In this document: positions 25,265-33,155 of the stretch, piece after piece
Position numbering within the stretch: position 1 is the stretch's first letter
Layout: each line of letters begins with the position of its first letter
Assembly (NCBI GenBank): GCA_021827365.1
Contig: JAKAWK010000008.1
Location: 1 to 36,984, forward strand
Reading direction: 5' to 3'
Source: Nitrospirota bacterium
Lineage (GTDB): Bacteria; Nitrospirota; Leptospirillia; Leptospirillales; Leptospirillaceae
Length of the DNA stretch: 36,984 bases
The notes under the pieces: model-generated
What the model saw: only the letters and a program-made list of their open reading frames with translations
Databases searched by the model: none
Told to the model about the DNA's origin: nothing
Position numbers and translations under genes: made by a program

Positions 25265-25297
25265 CCAAAGCCGGGGGGAGGTCCGCCTCCCCTTTGG
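25265..25297 (+). terminator. GC-rich hairpin after the YCF48-like gene (terminator or attenuator)
   Basis: CCAAAG...GGGGAGG pairs with CCTCCCC...TTTGG around a TCCG loop, with CCGG bulged on the left arm. No T tract follows, so it may only reduce read-through or protect the 3' end. Confidence 0.4.
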
Positions 25298-25319
25298 CCC
25301 ATGACCTGAGGCCTGCCCT

Positions 25320-25964
25320 ATGATCAGTTATATTCCCCTCACATTCTTTGGCATTATCGCGGCGGTGGGACTCGCCTTTTTTGTTCACGGCTTCGTCAAT
25401 CGCCAGAAAATATTTGCCGCCTTCACCGACCTCGCCTCCCGTCTTTCGGGGGCGGCAGGACGTTCGGCCATCTGGGCCTACCCGTACCTTTCCGGGACCT
25501 ATGAGGGGCGTCCGGTGAAGATCTTTTTCCATACGGCGGAAAACCACACCGTCAGCGTCTTGAATCTCGTCGTGGAGCTGGGAGTCGGAACACCCGACAG
25601 GGTGCTGCTCCTCCAGAAGGACGGTTTCCGGGATCCGAAGCCGGAACAGAAGGCCAAGCTCGAGGAAGAGGTCGGACCGGTTGTTCCGGTCACCGGGATA
25701 CCCTTCGATGTCCGCTCTCCGGAGCCCGGGCGGGCGGTGGCTCTCCTGCGATCCCCCGAACTGGCCCGGGAGATTTCTGCCCTGACCCCCTACAACCAGA
25801 TTCTTCTGTGGGACGGCTCCCTGATCGCGAGCAAGCAGTTCGAAGGGGTGGCTGAAACTCTTCCCGACGCCATGTTGTCAACCCTGACCCGCATCCTCTC
25901 CCTCGCCCGACGCTTCGAGGATCTTCATCCGGGGGCGGAAAAGATCGGGGCGCAGACCGCCTGA
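25320..25964 (+). CDS. Hypothetical protein with N-terminal membrane anchor
   Basis: The N-terminus is one hydrophobic helix (IPLTFFGIIAAVGLAFFVHGF) followed by about 185 soluble residues with mixed strands and helices (IWAYPYLSGTYEGRPVKIFFHT, NLVVELGVGTPDRVLLLQKDG). No family is recognised and there are no cysteines. ATG 25320 is supported by GAGG at 25308-25311. It is the first gene of a tightly packed + run; its stop overlaps an in-frame ATG for the next gene and lies 14 bases before the preferred GTG start. Its place at the head of the DsrEFH-like genes suggests a membrane-side partner for them, which is inference. Confidence 0.65.
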   Translation: MISYIPLTFFGIIAAVGLAFFVHGFVNRQKIFAAFTDLASRLSGAAGRSAIWAYPYLSGTYEGRPVKIFFHTAENHTVSVLNLVVELGVGTPDRVLLLQKDGFRDPKPEQKAKLEEEVGPVVPVTGIPFDVRSPEPGRAVALLRSPELAREISALTPYNQILLWDGSLIASKQFEGVAETLPDAMLSTLTRILSLARRFEDLHPGAEKIGAQTA

Positions 25965-25978
25965 TGGAGGCTGGTTCG

Positions 25979-26320
25979 GTGCCGCGTGTGGTCATGCTCC
26001 TTATGAAAAGCCCAGAATGGACGCCCTATGCGACGGTCGTCCGTCTGGCCCGTTCCTTCGTTACGGCCGGGGCCCATCTGACGGTCTTTGTGATGGACGA
26101 CGCGATCCTTGGCCTTGTTCCGGTTCACGGAAGGGGCCCGGACTCCTATCCTCTCTTCCCCGTGCTTCTGGCGGGGGGCGAAATTGCCGTGTGCCAGTCC
26201 ACGGCGGAAATCCGGGGACTGGGGCCAGGAACTCTCCCCGCGAAGGTCCGTTTTGAAACCCAGGTCCAGCTGGGCCAGCTTGCCGGATCCGCCGACCTCT
26301 TTCTTCCCTTTACGACGTAG
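25979..26320 (+). CDS. DsrE/TusD-like sulfur-relay-type protein
   Basis: The fold pattern is DsrE-like: a first strand PRVVMLLMKSPEW, helix YATVVRLARSFVTAGA, second strand LTVFVMDDAILGL and a later single Cys in EIAVCQSTAEIRG. DsrE/TusD subunits accept persulfide sulfur on a Cys and pass it to DsrC/TusE or TusA. GTG 25979 was chosen because GGAGG (25966-25970) lies eight bases upstream; ATG 25964 overlaps the previous stop but has no good site. The next gene is 14 bases away. Assignment rests on motif shape and on the DsrF- and DsrH-like neighbours. Confidence 0.6.
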   Translation: MPRVVMLLMKSPEWTPYATVVRLARSFVTAGAHLTVFVMDDAILGLVPVHGRGPDSYPLFPVLLAGGEIAVCQSTAEIRGLGPGTLPAKVRFETQVQLGQLAGSADLFLPFTT

Positions 26321-26334
26321 GGTCGTTGGCCACG

Positions 26335-26709
26335 ATGGGAAAGCACAAAAATGTCGTCTTCCTCCTGGAGTCCTCTCCCACCGCCCACCTCCGGTTCTTC
26401 GAGGGTCTCCGGATGGCCCTGGGGTTTTCTGTCTCCCACCGTCCCGTGACCCTCCTGCTCATGGGTGAGGGGGTCCGTATCCTTCTTCCGATCTCGCCCC
26501 GGCTCCTGGGCCTTCCCCCGGAGATCGTCGAGGTGATTCCCCTTCTCAAGGAGCTCGGGGTCCATGTCATGGCCCTGGATTCGGATCTCGACTACTTTTT
26601 TCTGGACCGTCCCGTTCCGGACTTCGTTGTACCGGTCGGCAAGGAGAGAATCGCGGAGCTGGTCTCGTCGGCCGACATCGTCATTCCCTTTTTAAGGAAG
26701 GCGGAATAG
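26335..26709 (+). CDS. DsrF/TusC-like protein
   Basis: The sequence resembles DsrE/DsrF proteins: strand KNVVFLLESSPT, helix RFFEGLRMALGFSV, strand VTLLLMGEGVRILLP and ELGVHVMALDSDL, ending in SADIVIPFL. In the DsrEFH heterohexamer DsrF is a structural partner and often lacks the sulfur-carrying Cys; none is seen here. ATG 26335 is preceded only by a weak AGGGT site; a TTG three codons earlier is possible. It is flanked at 14 and 2 bases by the DsrE- and DsrH-like genes. Confidence 0.58.
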   Translation: MGKHKNVVFLLESSPTAHLRFFEGLRMALGFSVSHRPVTLLLMGEGVRILLPISPRLLGLPPEIVEVIPLLKELGVHVMALDSDLDYFFLDRPVPDFVVPVGKERIAELVSSADIVIPFLRKAE

Positions 26710-26711
26710 CC

Positions 26712-26978
26712 GTGGGACACGAATCCGGGAACCTCTCCGGCCTTGTCCTCCTGGTCGGCACCTTTCCCCTTTCGCCGATCGTGGAAGGTCTCATGAAGTC
26801 CTCTCCGACGGTCATATTTTACGGGGAAGCCGTGAACTACCCCTGGTCCGGAGAGGCGAATCATTTCTATCTTCTTTTGGATGTGGAGGGCCGTGGACGC
26901 TCACCCTTTTCCCAATGTCTGACGGATGAGCAATGCGTGACGCTCCTTCTCTCCGCCCGGAAGGTCCTGACCTTTTGA
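26712..26978 (+). CDS. DsrH/TusB-like small protein
   Basis: An 88-residue protein with a DsrH-like course: LVLLVGTFPLSPIVEGL, a middle strand TVIFYGEAV, YLLLDVEGRGRS in the position of the family's DVxARG segment, and a closing LLSARKVLTF. Two cysteines (QCLTDEQC) lie near the end; the DsrH Cys usually lies near the N-terminus, so the match is imperfect. The GTG start follows the previous stop by two bases, and the 3' end overlaps the permease gene by 46 bases. Its size and place behind the DsrE- and DsrF-like genes are the main support. Confidence 0.5.
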   Translation: MGHESGNLSGLVLLVGTFPLSPIVEGLMKSSPTVIFYGEAVNYPWSGEANHFYLLLDVEGRGRSPFSQCLTDEQCVTLLLSARKVLTF

Positions 26979-27856
26979 CGGCCTCCCCGGGGCGGCGCCT
27001 CCCGTCGGGAGCCTTTCGCCGCCTCGCGGGCCTGATCGGGGGCTCCGGCAAAGGGATTCCCTCCGGGGCCCTCGTGGCCTTTTTCATCCTGTCGGCGCTC
27101 TTTCTGTGGGCTCTCCTGCCCCAGCGCCTCACCGGGATCGACCCTCTCTCCCAGCATGCCCGGCTCGTCCTTTCTCCTCCGCTGACCCCCGGACATTTTC
27201 TGGGATGCGACTTCCTGGGACGGGATCTCTGGTCCCGGCTCGTGACGGGAAGCCTCGTCTCGCTCACGGTTGGAGTCTCGGTGGGGATACTGTCGACCGT
27301 TCTCGGCTGCCTCTGGGGAATCGTCTCGGGATTCCTGGGCCATCCCTGGGATCCGGTGATGATGCGGACGCTCGAGATCTGGTACGCCCTTCCCGAGATC
27401 CTCATCGCCACGATCCTCATGCTGGTCCTGGGCCACGGACTTCTGGCCGTCATCGTGGCGCTCTCCATCGGAGGATGGATGGGAGTGGCGCGGGTCCTCC
27501 GCTCGGAGACGCTGCGCCTTAAGGACGCGGTCTTCATGGATGCGGCGAGAGCCTCGGGGGTGGGGCCGGTCCGCCTCGTCCTCCGGCATTTTCTCCCCAA
27601 TGTCCTGCCGGTCATCCTCGTCATGTTCCTCTTCCGGATTCCCGGAGGAATCCTGGGGGAGTCGACCCTGTCCTTCCTGGGCCTGGGGCTGGCCCCGCCG
27701 GTCGCAAGCTGGGGGGTTCTCGTGAACGAAGGCTGGAAGGCCCTTCCCGTCTCGGCCTTCATGCTGATCTGGCCCGCGGGGTTCATTGTTCTCTCCCTGG
27801 TGAGTTTCCAGGTCCTGGCGGACCGCCTCGCGCGCCACATCGGAGTCTCCCGGTGA
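26933..27856 (+). CDS. OppC/DppC-type ABC transporter permease
   Basis: A membrane protein with about six helices. The N-terminal helix LVAFFILSALFLWALL is followed by the OppC-typical GCDFLGRDLWSRLVTGSLVSL, and the EAA-loop contacts the ATPase: AARASGVGPVRLVLRHFLPNVLPVI. The end ESTLSFLGLGLAPPVASWGVLVNEG is characteristic of the peptide/nickel permease C subunit. ATG 26933 overlaps the DsrH-like gene; starts further in would still keep all helices. The next gene overlaps as GTGA. No binding protein or ATPase genes are in this window, so the substrate is unknown. Confidence 0.88.
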   Translation: MRDAPSLRPEGPDLLTASPGRRLPSGAFRRLAGLIGGSGKGIPSGALVAFFILSALFLWALLPQRLTGIDPLSQHARLVLSPPLTPGHFLGCDFLGRDLWSRLVTGSLVSLTVGVSVGILSTVLGCLWGIVSGFLGHPWDPVMMRTLEIWYALPEILIATILMLVLGHGLLAVIVALSIGGWMGVARVLRSETLRLKDAVFMDAARASGVGPVRLVLRHFLPNVLPVILVMFLFRIPGGILGESTLSFLGLGLAPPVASWGVLVNEGWKALPVSAFMLIWPAGFIVLSLVSFQVLADRLARHIGVSR

Positions 27857-28764
27857 TCCGGATCGTAAGACGTCTTTTTTCGTCGCTTCTCCTTCTCTGG
27901 GCCGTCTATACCCTCACCTTTCTCCTGACGCGGTTTGCTCCCGGGAACCCCTTTTCCGAAGGCCGCCACCTCCCCCCCGATGTCATGGCAAACCTCCTTG
28001 CCACCTACCATCTCGACCGACCCCTGTGGGAGCAGTACCTCCTCACGCTGGGCCAGATGCTCTCCGGGGACTTCGGGACCTCCTACAAGGCGACAGGGAT
28101 CCCCGTCTCGGAGATCCTCTCCCAGACGCTTCCGGTCTCACTCACCCTGGGGATCCTGGCCTTTGTTGTCTCCCTTTTCCTGGGGCTAGCCACAGGCCTC
28201 CTGATAGGAATCGGGCCCCCCCTCCTCTCCCGACTGCTCCGCTATGGGACGACCCTTCTGGTCGGACTGCCCTCCTTCTTGCTCGCGGCGGTCCTGATCG
28301 ATGTCGTGGCCCTTCATGCCGGACTTCTCCCTGCCGCTCTCTGGGAGGGATGGCGGTCGGCCGTCCTTCCTGTTTTGGCCCTCGCCATCGCTCCCGCCGG
28401 CTATCTTGCCAGGGTCTTCGCGGCCTCGATGGAGGAGACGCTGGACAGTCCCTTCTACCGGACCTCCCTGGCAAACGGGATCCTGGGACGCCGGCGGATC
28501 CTCTTCCACCTGATCCTGCCCTCCCTAAATGCCGTCCTGTCTCTGCTGGGCCCCCTGGCCGCGGCCTTCCTGACCGGGTCCTTTGTCGTGGAGACGGTCT
28601 TTGCCATTCCGGGGATGGGGCGTGTCTTCGTCCTGTCGGTCATGAACAGGGACTACCCCCTGATCATGGGAACGACGCTCGTCTATACGGTCTTTCTGAC
28701 GGTAGCCATTCTGGTGGGGGATCTCCTCCAGGAGGGGGCGGATCCCCGGGTGCGGTCTCTCTAG
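27853..28764 (+). CDS. OppB/DppB-type ABC transporter permease
   Basis: Partner of the preceding permease. It begins IRRLFSSLLLLWAVYTLTFLLTRFAPGNP, the standard OppB opening, and has the extracytoplasmic segment LDRPLWEQYLLTLGQMLSGDFGTSY, the EAA-loop TSLANGILGRRRILFHLILPSLN and the end segment FVVETVFAIPGMGRVFVLSV. GTG 27853 overlaps the OppC-type stop as GTGA. The usual operon order is OppB before OppC; here it is reversed. Together they would form a channel for peptides or similar small molecules; coupling to the DsrEFH-like genes upstream could mean uptake of a sulfur-containing compound, which is speculative. Confidence 0.9.
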   Translation: MIRIVRRLFSSLLLLWAVYTLTFLLTRFAPGNPFSEGRHLPPDVMANLLATYHLDRPLWEQYLLTLGQMLSGDFGTSYKATGIPVSEILSQTLPVSLTLGILAFVVSLFLGLATGLLIGIGPPLLSRLLRYGTTLLVGLPSFLLAAVLIDVVALHAGLLPAALWEGWRSAVLPVLALAIAPAGYLARVFAASMEETLDSPFYRTSLANGILGRRRILFHLILPSLNAVLSLLGPLAAAFLTGSFVVETVFAIPGMGRVFVLSVMNRDYPLIMGTTLVYTVFLTVAILVGDLLQEGADPRVRSL

Positions 28765-28780
28765 GAAGGGAAGTCAGAGT

Positions 28781-29758
28781 TCAGGCGGGAGAGGAGAACC
28801 ACTCCATGGAGGCGGTCTTGCGGACGAGAGCGATCACCTGCTTGTCCATGCCCCTCTCTTCGCAGTGGGCGAGGACCTTTTTGAGGATGTCCCCGAAGAT
28901 CTCTTCCGTCGGGTTGTGATAGGACTCGATCTCGGAAAGGACCTCCGTGAAGACCTCGAGGAGGGCCCGGGCCCGGGCCTCGCTTTTCGCGGTGTTTTCC
29001 GCGAGGGGAGAGTAGTGCATGAGATTTGTGTGAAAGGCCTTTTTCCTGCGGGACAGGTGGGGTAGGGGCTCGTCGGGCAAAGCCTCAGGCCTTGTGTTCC
29101 GGGGCAGGTCGTGCATCAGGACCCAGAACCGGACGATTTCCTGGACGTCCTCGTCGAGTTTCAGCTTCCTGGCGAGCTTTGCGGCAAGCTCGGAGGCGGA
29201 TTTCCGGATGCCCTCCGGTTCATGCCGGGTCCGCTCGAGAAAGGCCGAGAGCTCGAGGAGGTCATCGGCCGAAAGCGTCAGGACGACGGCGACCATCGCC
29301 GGAAGCGAGAGGGACCGGTCGCGGAAGGTGGAGATGGAAAAGATGGTCCGGCCGGAGGATCGGGCGGCCATGTTGGAAATGATGGCGGTGCTGATGAGGT
29401 CATCTGCCCGGTAGACCCCTTCGTCGATGGCGCTGATGCCGATCTGGAGGGATTTCAGGACTCCGTCGGGCGGAACAAGGTCGTGCGCCAGGCGGTCGGC
29501 CAGGATCAGGGCACCCTCGATGGGGGTTTCCGGAAGGAGAAGATAGGAGCGGGTCTCGGTATCTTCGGCGACCACGTCCGTATTCCGGAGGTGCTTCCGG
29601 AGGATGTCGTGGAACCGGGTCCCCGCCGCGAGAAGGGACGGAGTGTTCGAGTACTCGGCCGTGATGGCGAGAAGGGACAGGGGCCGATGGTACCTGAGGG
29701 CCCGGAGCAACTCCTGCTGGATTGATCCCTGATTGTGCGGGGGAAGGCTTTTTTTCAT
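28781..29758 (-). CDS. Degenerate GGDEF-like domain protein
   Basis: Residues about 15-145 follow the GGDEF topology: ALRYHRPLSLLAI, LRKHLRNTDVVAEDTETRSYLLLPETP, ALILADRLAHDL, LQIGISAIDEGVYRADDLIS. The catalytic GGDEF signature is replaced by ETRSY, so cyclase activity is not expected; it may act as a sensor or scaffold. The remaining 180 residues are helical and unrecognised. ATG 29758 has GGGAGCC and AGGAG upstream; the frame is open 21 codons further with no better site. It lies 103 bases after the chemoreceptor gene on the same strand, so a signalling pair is plausible. Confidence 0.7.
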   Translation of the reverse strand: MKKSLPPHNQGSIQQELLRALRYHRPLSLLAITAEYSNTPSLLAAGTRFHDILRKHLRNTDVVAEDTETRSYLLLPETPIEGALILADRLAHDLVPPDGVLKSLQIGISAIDEGVYRADDLISTAIISNMAARSSGRTIFSISTFRDRSLSLPAMVAVVLTLSADDLLELSAFLERTRHEPEGIRKSASELAAKLARKLKLDEDVQEIVRFWVLMHDLPRNTRPEALPDEPLPHLSRRKKAFHTNLMHYSPLAENTAKSEARARALLEVFTEVLSEIESYHNPTEEIFGDILKKVLAHCEERGMDKQVIALVRKTASMEWFSSPA

Positions 29759-29861
29759 CGGCTCCCGTTCTCCTGTCCTTGTGTGAGTGCGACACCGCGG
29801 ATTTTTCTGTGAGCATAACACAAAACAACCGAAGTTTCACAAGTTCCGGAGCTTTTGAAAA

Positions 29862-31652
29862 TTATTTTAGCAGGGCCTGATAGTTGCGGAGTGTCTCACC
29901 CACAAGGGAATCCATGCCCTGGACGGTCCGGGAGGAGACGCCCATCTGGGAGCGAATCTCCTCGGAGAGGCCCGAGAGCTTTTCCAGGGATTTCTCGATG
30001 GTGGCAAAGGCCAGCTTCGTCTCCTCCGTGCGCTCCTTGGTGGTGACCACGGCCTCTCCGAGCTCGGTCAGGAGTGCGGAATTTTTTCGCGTCTCCTCGA
30101 CCGTCGAATGGATGATGGTTCCGATGTCCCCGACAGAGCGTGAGGTCTGGTCGGCAAGCTTTCTCACCTCGTCGGCCACGACGGCGAAGCCCCGGCCCTG
30201 TTCCCCCGCCCGGGCGGCCTCGATTGCGGCATTTAAAGCCAGGAGATTGATCTGTTCGGCGATGCGGCTGATGGCCTCGGTGATCTGCTGGATTTCGGTC
30301 GACTTGGCATTCATGGATTCCGTGGCCGAACGCAGGGTGGACATGAGGGAGGTCTGGTTGTCGACGGTCCGGGAGAGATTGGAGACGATGTTTCCGCCCC
30401 GCTCGATTTCGGTGTTGATTCCCTCGAACTCCCGGGAGATGATGTCGAGGCGTCCGGTGATGGTGGTAACCGATTCGGAGATCCGGGACATGGAGTCGGT
30501 CAGGTGGGTCCCGCTCGATTCGGCCGTTTCGATTCCCTTGTTCAGGTTCTGCTCCCGGGTCACGTCGGAGAAGACGGTGACATAGGCCTGGGGGTGACCC
30601 TCTTCGTCGGAGAGGCTGAAGGACTGGGAGAAGAGGAAGCGGTTTCCGATGGGGATCACGGCATTCGTCCGGACCTGGTCCTGGCCGATGGCGCGAATGT
30701 CCTTCCGGATCGTATCGGGATCCCGGTGGAACTGGTGGATCGACAAGCCCACAAGATCCTCCGGAAGGGATCGCCCTGTTAATTTCTCAAGGTCGGGGCG
30801 CATGGCCCGGTAGAGGTTCTGCATGGTATCGTTGGCGTAGAGGATCCGGTTTCCCTCGCTCCCTGTGCCCATGTCGGTCTCGGCGATGGCGAGCCCCAGA
30901 CCCGGAAGCCGGTTCAGGGTGGTGAAGACCATCTTGAGGACCGAGCGGATGGTCGTGCTGACGGAGAGGATCTCCTGGTAGGGGCTTTCGATCTTCTGGT
31001 CGGTCAGCCGGAAGTGGAGCGCCATGTTCGCCTGTTCGGCCAGAAGCTGGAGGGGCGCCAGGAGTCCGGTCCGGACATTTCGGGCAAGCCGCACAGTCAT
31101 GATCGAAGAGAGGATCGCAAGGAGCAGGATGATCAGGCTGTTTCCGATCACGATCCTCCGGATGCGGGCGGACTCCTCGGCATACTGGAGGGTTTCCCGG
31201 TCCAGGGCCTTCTTGGCGACCGTCTGGTCGAGGAGGCTCACCAGGTTCTGGACGCTGGCAAATCCCTGCTTCTCGACCCTCTTGGAAGAGGTATGGAAGA
31301 GAAGCGTCGAGAGGGCCCGCATCTGGATCAGGTACATTCCGACCTCTTTGCGCTCCGCCGGCGACACACCCCGGAGATCCTTGATGTCTTTGGCCAGCTT
31401 GTTGCTCGTGGCGAGAAAGTCACGGTAGAGGGAGGGGTCGGCTTTCAGGTAGAAGGAGCCCGCGTCGGACTGGAGGCGGAGGAGGGAGTTCCGGACATTT
31501 CCCACCTCGGAGAGCTCCCGGGAGGCCATGGAGAGCTTGGTGAGGCTCGCGACGACAAGGACGAGGCCGGCCACCGTGACCACGGCCACGAGAACGGCAA
31601 TGACGACGTTGGCCCGGGTCCGAAACTGTTTTCCTTCTTGCTGGCTTGCCAT
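29862..31652 (-). CDS. Methyl-accepting chemotaxis protein with PAS-like domain
   Basis: A first membrane helix ([22 protein letters not shown]), a helical periplasmic sensor of about 120 residues and a second helix ([18 protein letters not shown]) lead to a linker, a PAS-like domain ([33 protein letters not shown]) and the long signalling coiled coil. The hairpin tip [19 protein letters not shown] with [14 protein letters not shown] is the highly conserved CheA/CheW contact. Length (596) is normal. AAGGAG lies about ten bases before ATG 31652. It probably senses a chemical or redox cue; the ligand is unknown, and no other chemotaxis genes are in this window. Confidence 0.93.
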   Translation of the reverse strand: MASQQEGKQFRTRANVVIAVLVAVVTVAGLVLVVASLTKLSMASRELSEVGNVRNSLLRLQSDAGSFYLKADPSLYRDFLATSNKLAKDIKDLRGVSPAERKEVGMYLIQMRALSTLLFHTSSKRVEKQGFASVQNLVSLLDQTVAKKALDRETLQYAEESARIRRIVIGNSLIILLLAILSSIMTVRLARNVRTGLLAPLQLLAEQANMALHFRLTDQKIESPYQEILSVSTTIRSVLKMVFTTLNRLPGLGLAIAETDMGTGSEGNRILYANDTMQNLYRAMRPDLEKLTGRSLPEDLVGLSIHQFHRDPDTIRKDIRAIGQDQVRTNAVIPIGNRFLFSQSFSLSDEEGHPQAYVTVFSDVTREQNLNKGIETAESSGTHLTDSMSRISESVTTITGRLDIISREFEGINTEIERGGNIVSNLSRTVDNQTSLMSTLRSATESMNAKSTEIQQITEAISRIAEQINLLALNAAIEAARAGEQGRGFAVVADEVRKLADQTSRSVGDIGTIIHSTVEETRKNSALLTELGEAVVTTKERTEETKLAFATIEKSLEKLSGLSEEIRSQMGVSSRTVQGMDSLVGETLRNYQALLK

Positions 31653-31729
31653 GACGGGGTTTCTCCTTCGGAATGAGGGTCGGTATGGCCGGATGACGAC
31701 CGGATCGCGGGGTTTCCTGCGTTTTTTCT

Positions 31730-31757
31730 TTTATAAGTCCAAGCCTTCGCAGGACAA
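31730..31757 (-). promoter_or_regulatory. Candidate sigma-70 promoter of the chemoreceptor gene
   Basis: On the minus strand TTGTCC (31757-31752) and TATAAA (31735-31730) are 16 bases apart, giving a leader of about 70 bases. A very AT-rich block (31760-31815) lies upstream and is shared with the divergent PLP-enzyme gene. Confidence 0.45.
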
Positions 31758-31825
31758 GTTAACAAAAAGAGCCAAAAAACAATTTTTAATATTATTACCG
31801 TTTATTTAATAAATCAATGAAGTGG

Positions 31826-31899
31826 CCGAAATGGGTGCTGTCGACGGTCACAAGGTCTTTTCGGAGATCCGGCCGGATTTCTTGAGGTCGCCCCGGATC
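31826..31899 (+). promoter_or_regulatory. Possible structured 5' leader of the PLP-enzyme gene
   Basis: Two perfect inverted repeats lie in tandem 50-125 bases before the start: CCGAAA (31826-31831) with TTTCGG (31859-31864), and GATCCGG (31866-31872) with CCGGATC (31893-31899). Genes of this class are often under riboswitch or T-box control, but no known riboswitch core was recognised. Confidence 0.3.
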
Positions 31900-31949
31900 G
31901 GCTTCCACCATCTCCCGGAAGGGAAAAATCCAGAAAGGAAGGGGGTTCC

Positions 31950-33155
31950 ATGGCCAAAGAGCCTGGGAGTGAGGACTTGGGATTTGAAACACGGGCGGTC
32001 CACGGCGGCGAAGAGGGGAAGGATCCCTGGCGGGCGCTCACGCCCCCGATCTACATGACCTCGACCTACACCTTCCCCTCCATGGAGACGGTGGACCGGG
32101 TCACCGGAGGGAAGGAGGAGGGATTCGTCTATTCCCGCGCCGGAAATCCCACGGTGCGCGAGTTCGAACGGACGATAGCCGGCCTCGAGGGAGGGGAGGA
32201 GGGGGTCGCCTTCTCCTCGGGGATGGGGGCCATTTCGGCCGTCCTCCTGTCCTGGGCCAAAAAGGGGACCCCCTTTCTCTTCTCGCGCCACCTTTACAGC
32301 GGCACCCGGCATTTCATCGAGTCGATGCTGATCCCCCTGGGAGCCACCGTCCGGTTCGTCAGCTTCCCGGAGGGCTCTCCGGCTTCAGGGGACCTTGAGG
32401 AGGCCCTTCGCGAAGGGGCGGCGGGACTCTTTCTGGAGACCCCCTCCAATCCCATCCTCGAGATCGTGGATCTTTCCGCAACCGCCGCCCTGTGCCGGAG
32501 ATACGGGGTTCCCCTGGCGGTCGACAACACCTTCCCCTCGCCGGCCCTCCAGAACCCGCTCCTCCTGGGAGCCGACCTTGTGATTCACAGCGCGACCAAG
32601 TATCTGGGAGGCCATGGCGATCTTCTGGGAGGCGTGGCCGTAGGAGACCGGCAGACGATCCAAAGCCTCCGGTCGGTCGAGGCTCCGCTTCTGGGGGCCA
32701 CCCTGTCGCCCATGAACGCCTGGCTCATCCTCCGGGGCATCAAGACCCTTGCGCTCCGAATGGAGGCCCACTCCCAGAGGGCCTCTCTTTTGGCCCGGCT
32801 CCTCGCCGGCCACCGCTCGGTCGTCCGCGTCCACTATCCGGGCCTTCCGGAGCACCCGGGACACGGGATCGGACTCCGGCAGATGAAAGGAACGGGCGGG
32901 ATGCTCGCAATCCAGTTCGCCTCCTTTGAGGCGGCGCGGCGCTTCATGGACCGCCTCCGGATCATCAGGATCGGAGTGAGCCTGGGGGATCCCGCCTCCT
33001 TAGTCGAGCATCCCGCCTCGATGAGCCATAGGGGGTGGAGTCGGGAGGTCCGTCAGTCGATGGGGATCGAAGAGGGACTGGTCAGGATGTCCGTGGGCCT
33101 TGAAAGTCCTGATGATCTGGTCCGGGATGTGGAGGGGGCCCTCGCCGGTCTCTGA
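31950..33155 (+). CDS. Cys/Met-metabolism PLP enzyme (cystathionine synthase/lyase or O-acylhomoserine sulfhydrylase type)
   Basis: A fold-type I PLP enzyme of the transsulfuration family. Seen are GFETRAVHGG, YSRAGNPTVREFERTIAGLEGGEEG, the cofactor-stacking HLYSGT, ETPSNPILEIVDL, VDNTFPSP and the Schiff-base Lys217 in HSATKYLGGHGD, ending in MSVGLESPDDLVRDVEGAL. Members include cystathionine gamma-synthase, cystathionine gamma-lyase, methionine gamma-lyase and O-acetylhomoserine sulfhydrylase; sequence alone does not separate them here. Length (401) fits all. ATG 31950 has AAGGAAGGGGG at the right distance. It is divergent from the chemoreceptor gene. Confidence 0.9.
   Translation: MAKEPGSEDLGFETRAVHGGEEGKDPWRALTPPIYMTSTYTFPSMETVDRVTGGKEEGFVYSRAGNPTVREFERTIAGLEGGEEGVAFSSGMGAISAVLLSWAKKGTPFLFSRHLYSGTRHFIESMLIPLGATVRFVSFPEGSPASGDLEEALREGAAGLFLETPSNPILEIVDLSATAALCRRYGVPLAVDNTFPSPALQNPLLLGADLVIHSATKYLGGHGDLLGGVAVGDRQTIQSLRSVEAPLLGATLSPMNAWLILRGIKTLALRMEAHSQRASLLARLLAGHRSVVRVHYPGLPEHPGHGIGLRQMKGTGGMLAIQFASFEAARRFMDRLRIIRIGVSLGDPASLVEHPASMSHRGWSREVRQSMGIEEGLVRMSVGLESPDDLVRDVEGALAGL

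Noticed and set aside
26812-28011. Long minus-strand frames opposite the OppC-type permease
   Set aside because: Arg/Pro-rich shadow of a membrane protein gene; no start signal or family.
31800-31949. SAM-type riboswitch before the PLP-enzyme gene
   Set aside because: The conserved cores of SAM-I, SAM-II and SAH riboswitches were not found; only simple stems remain, reported as a weak leader.
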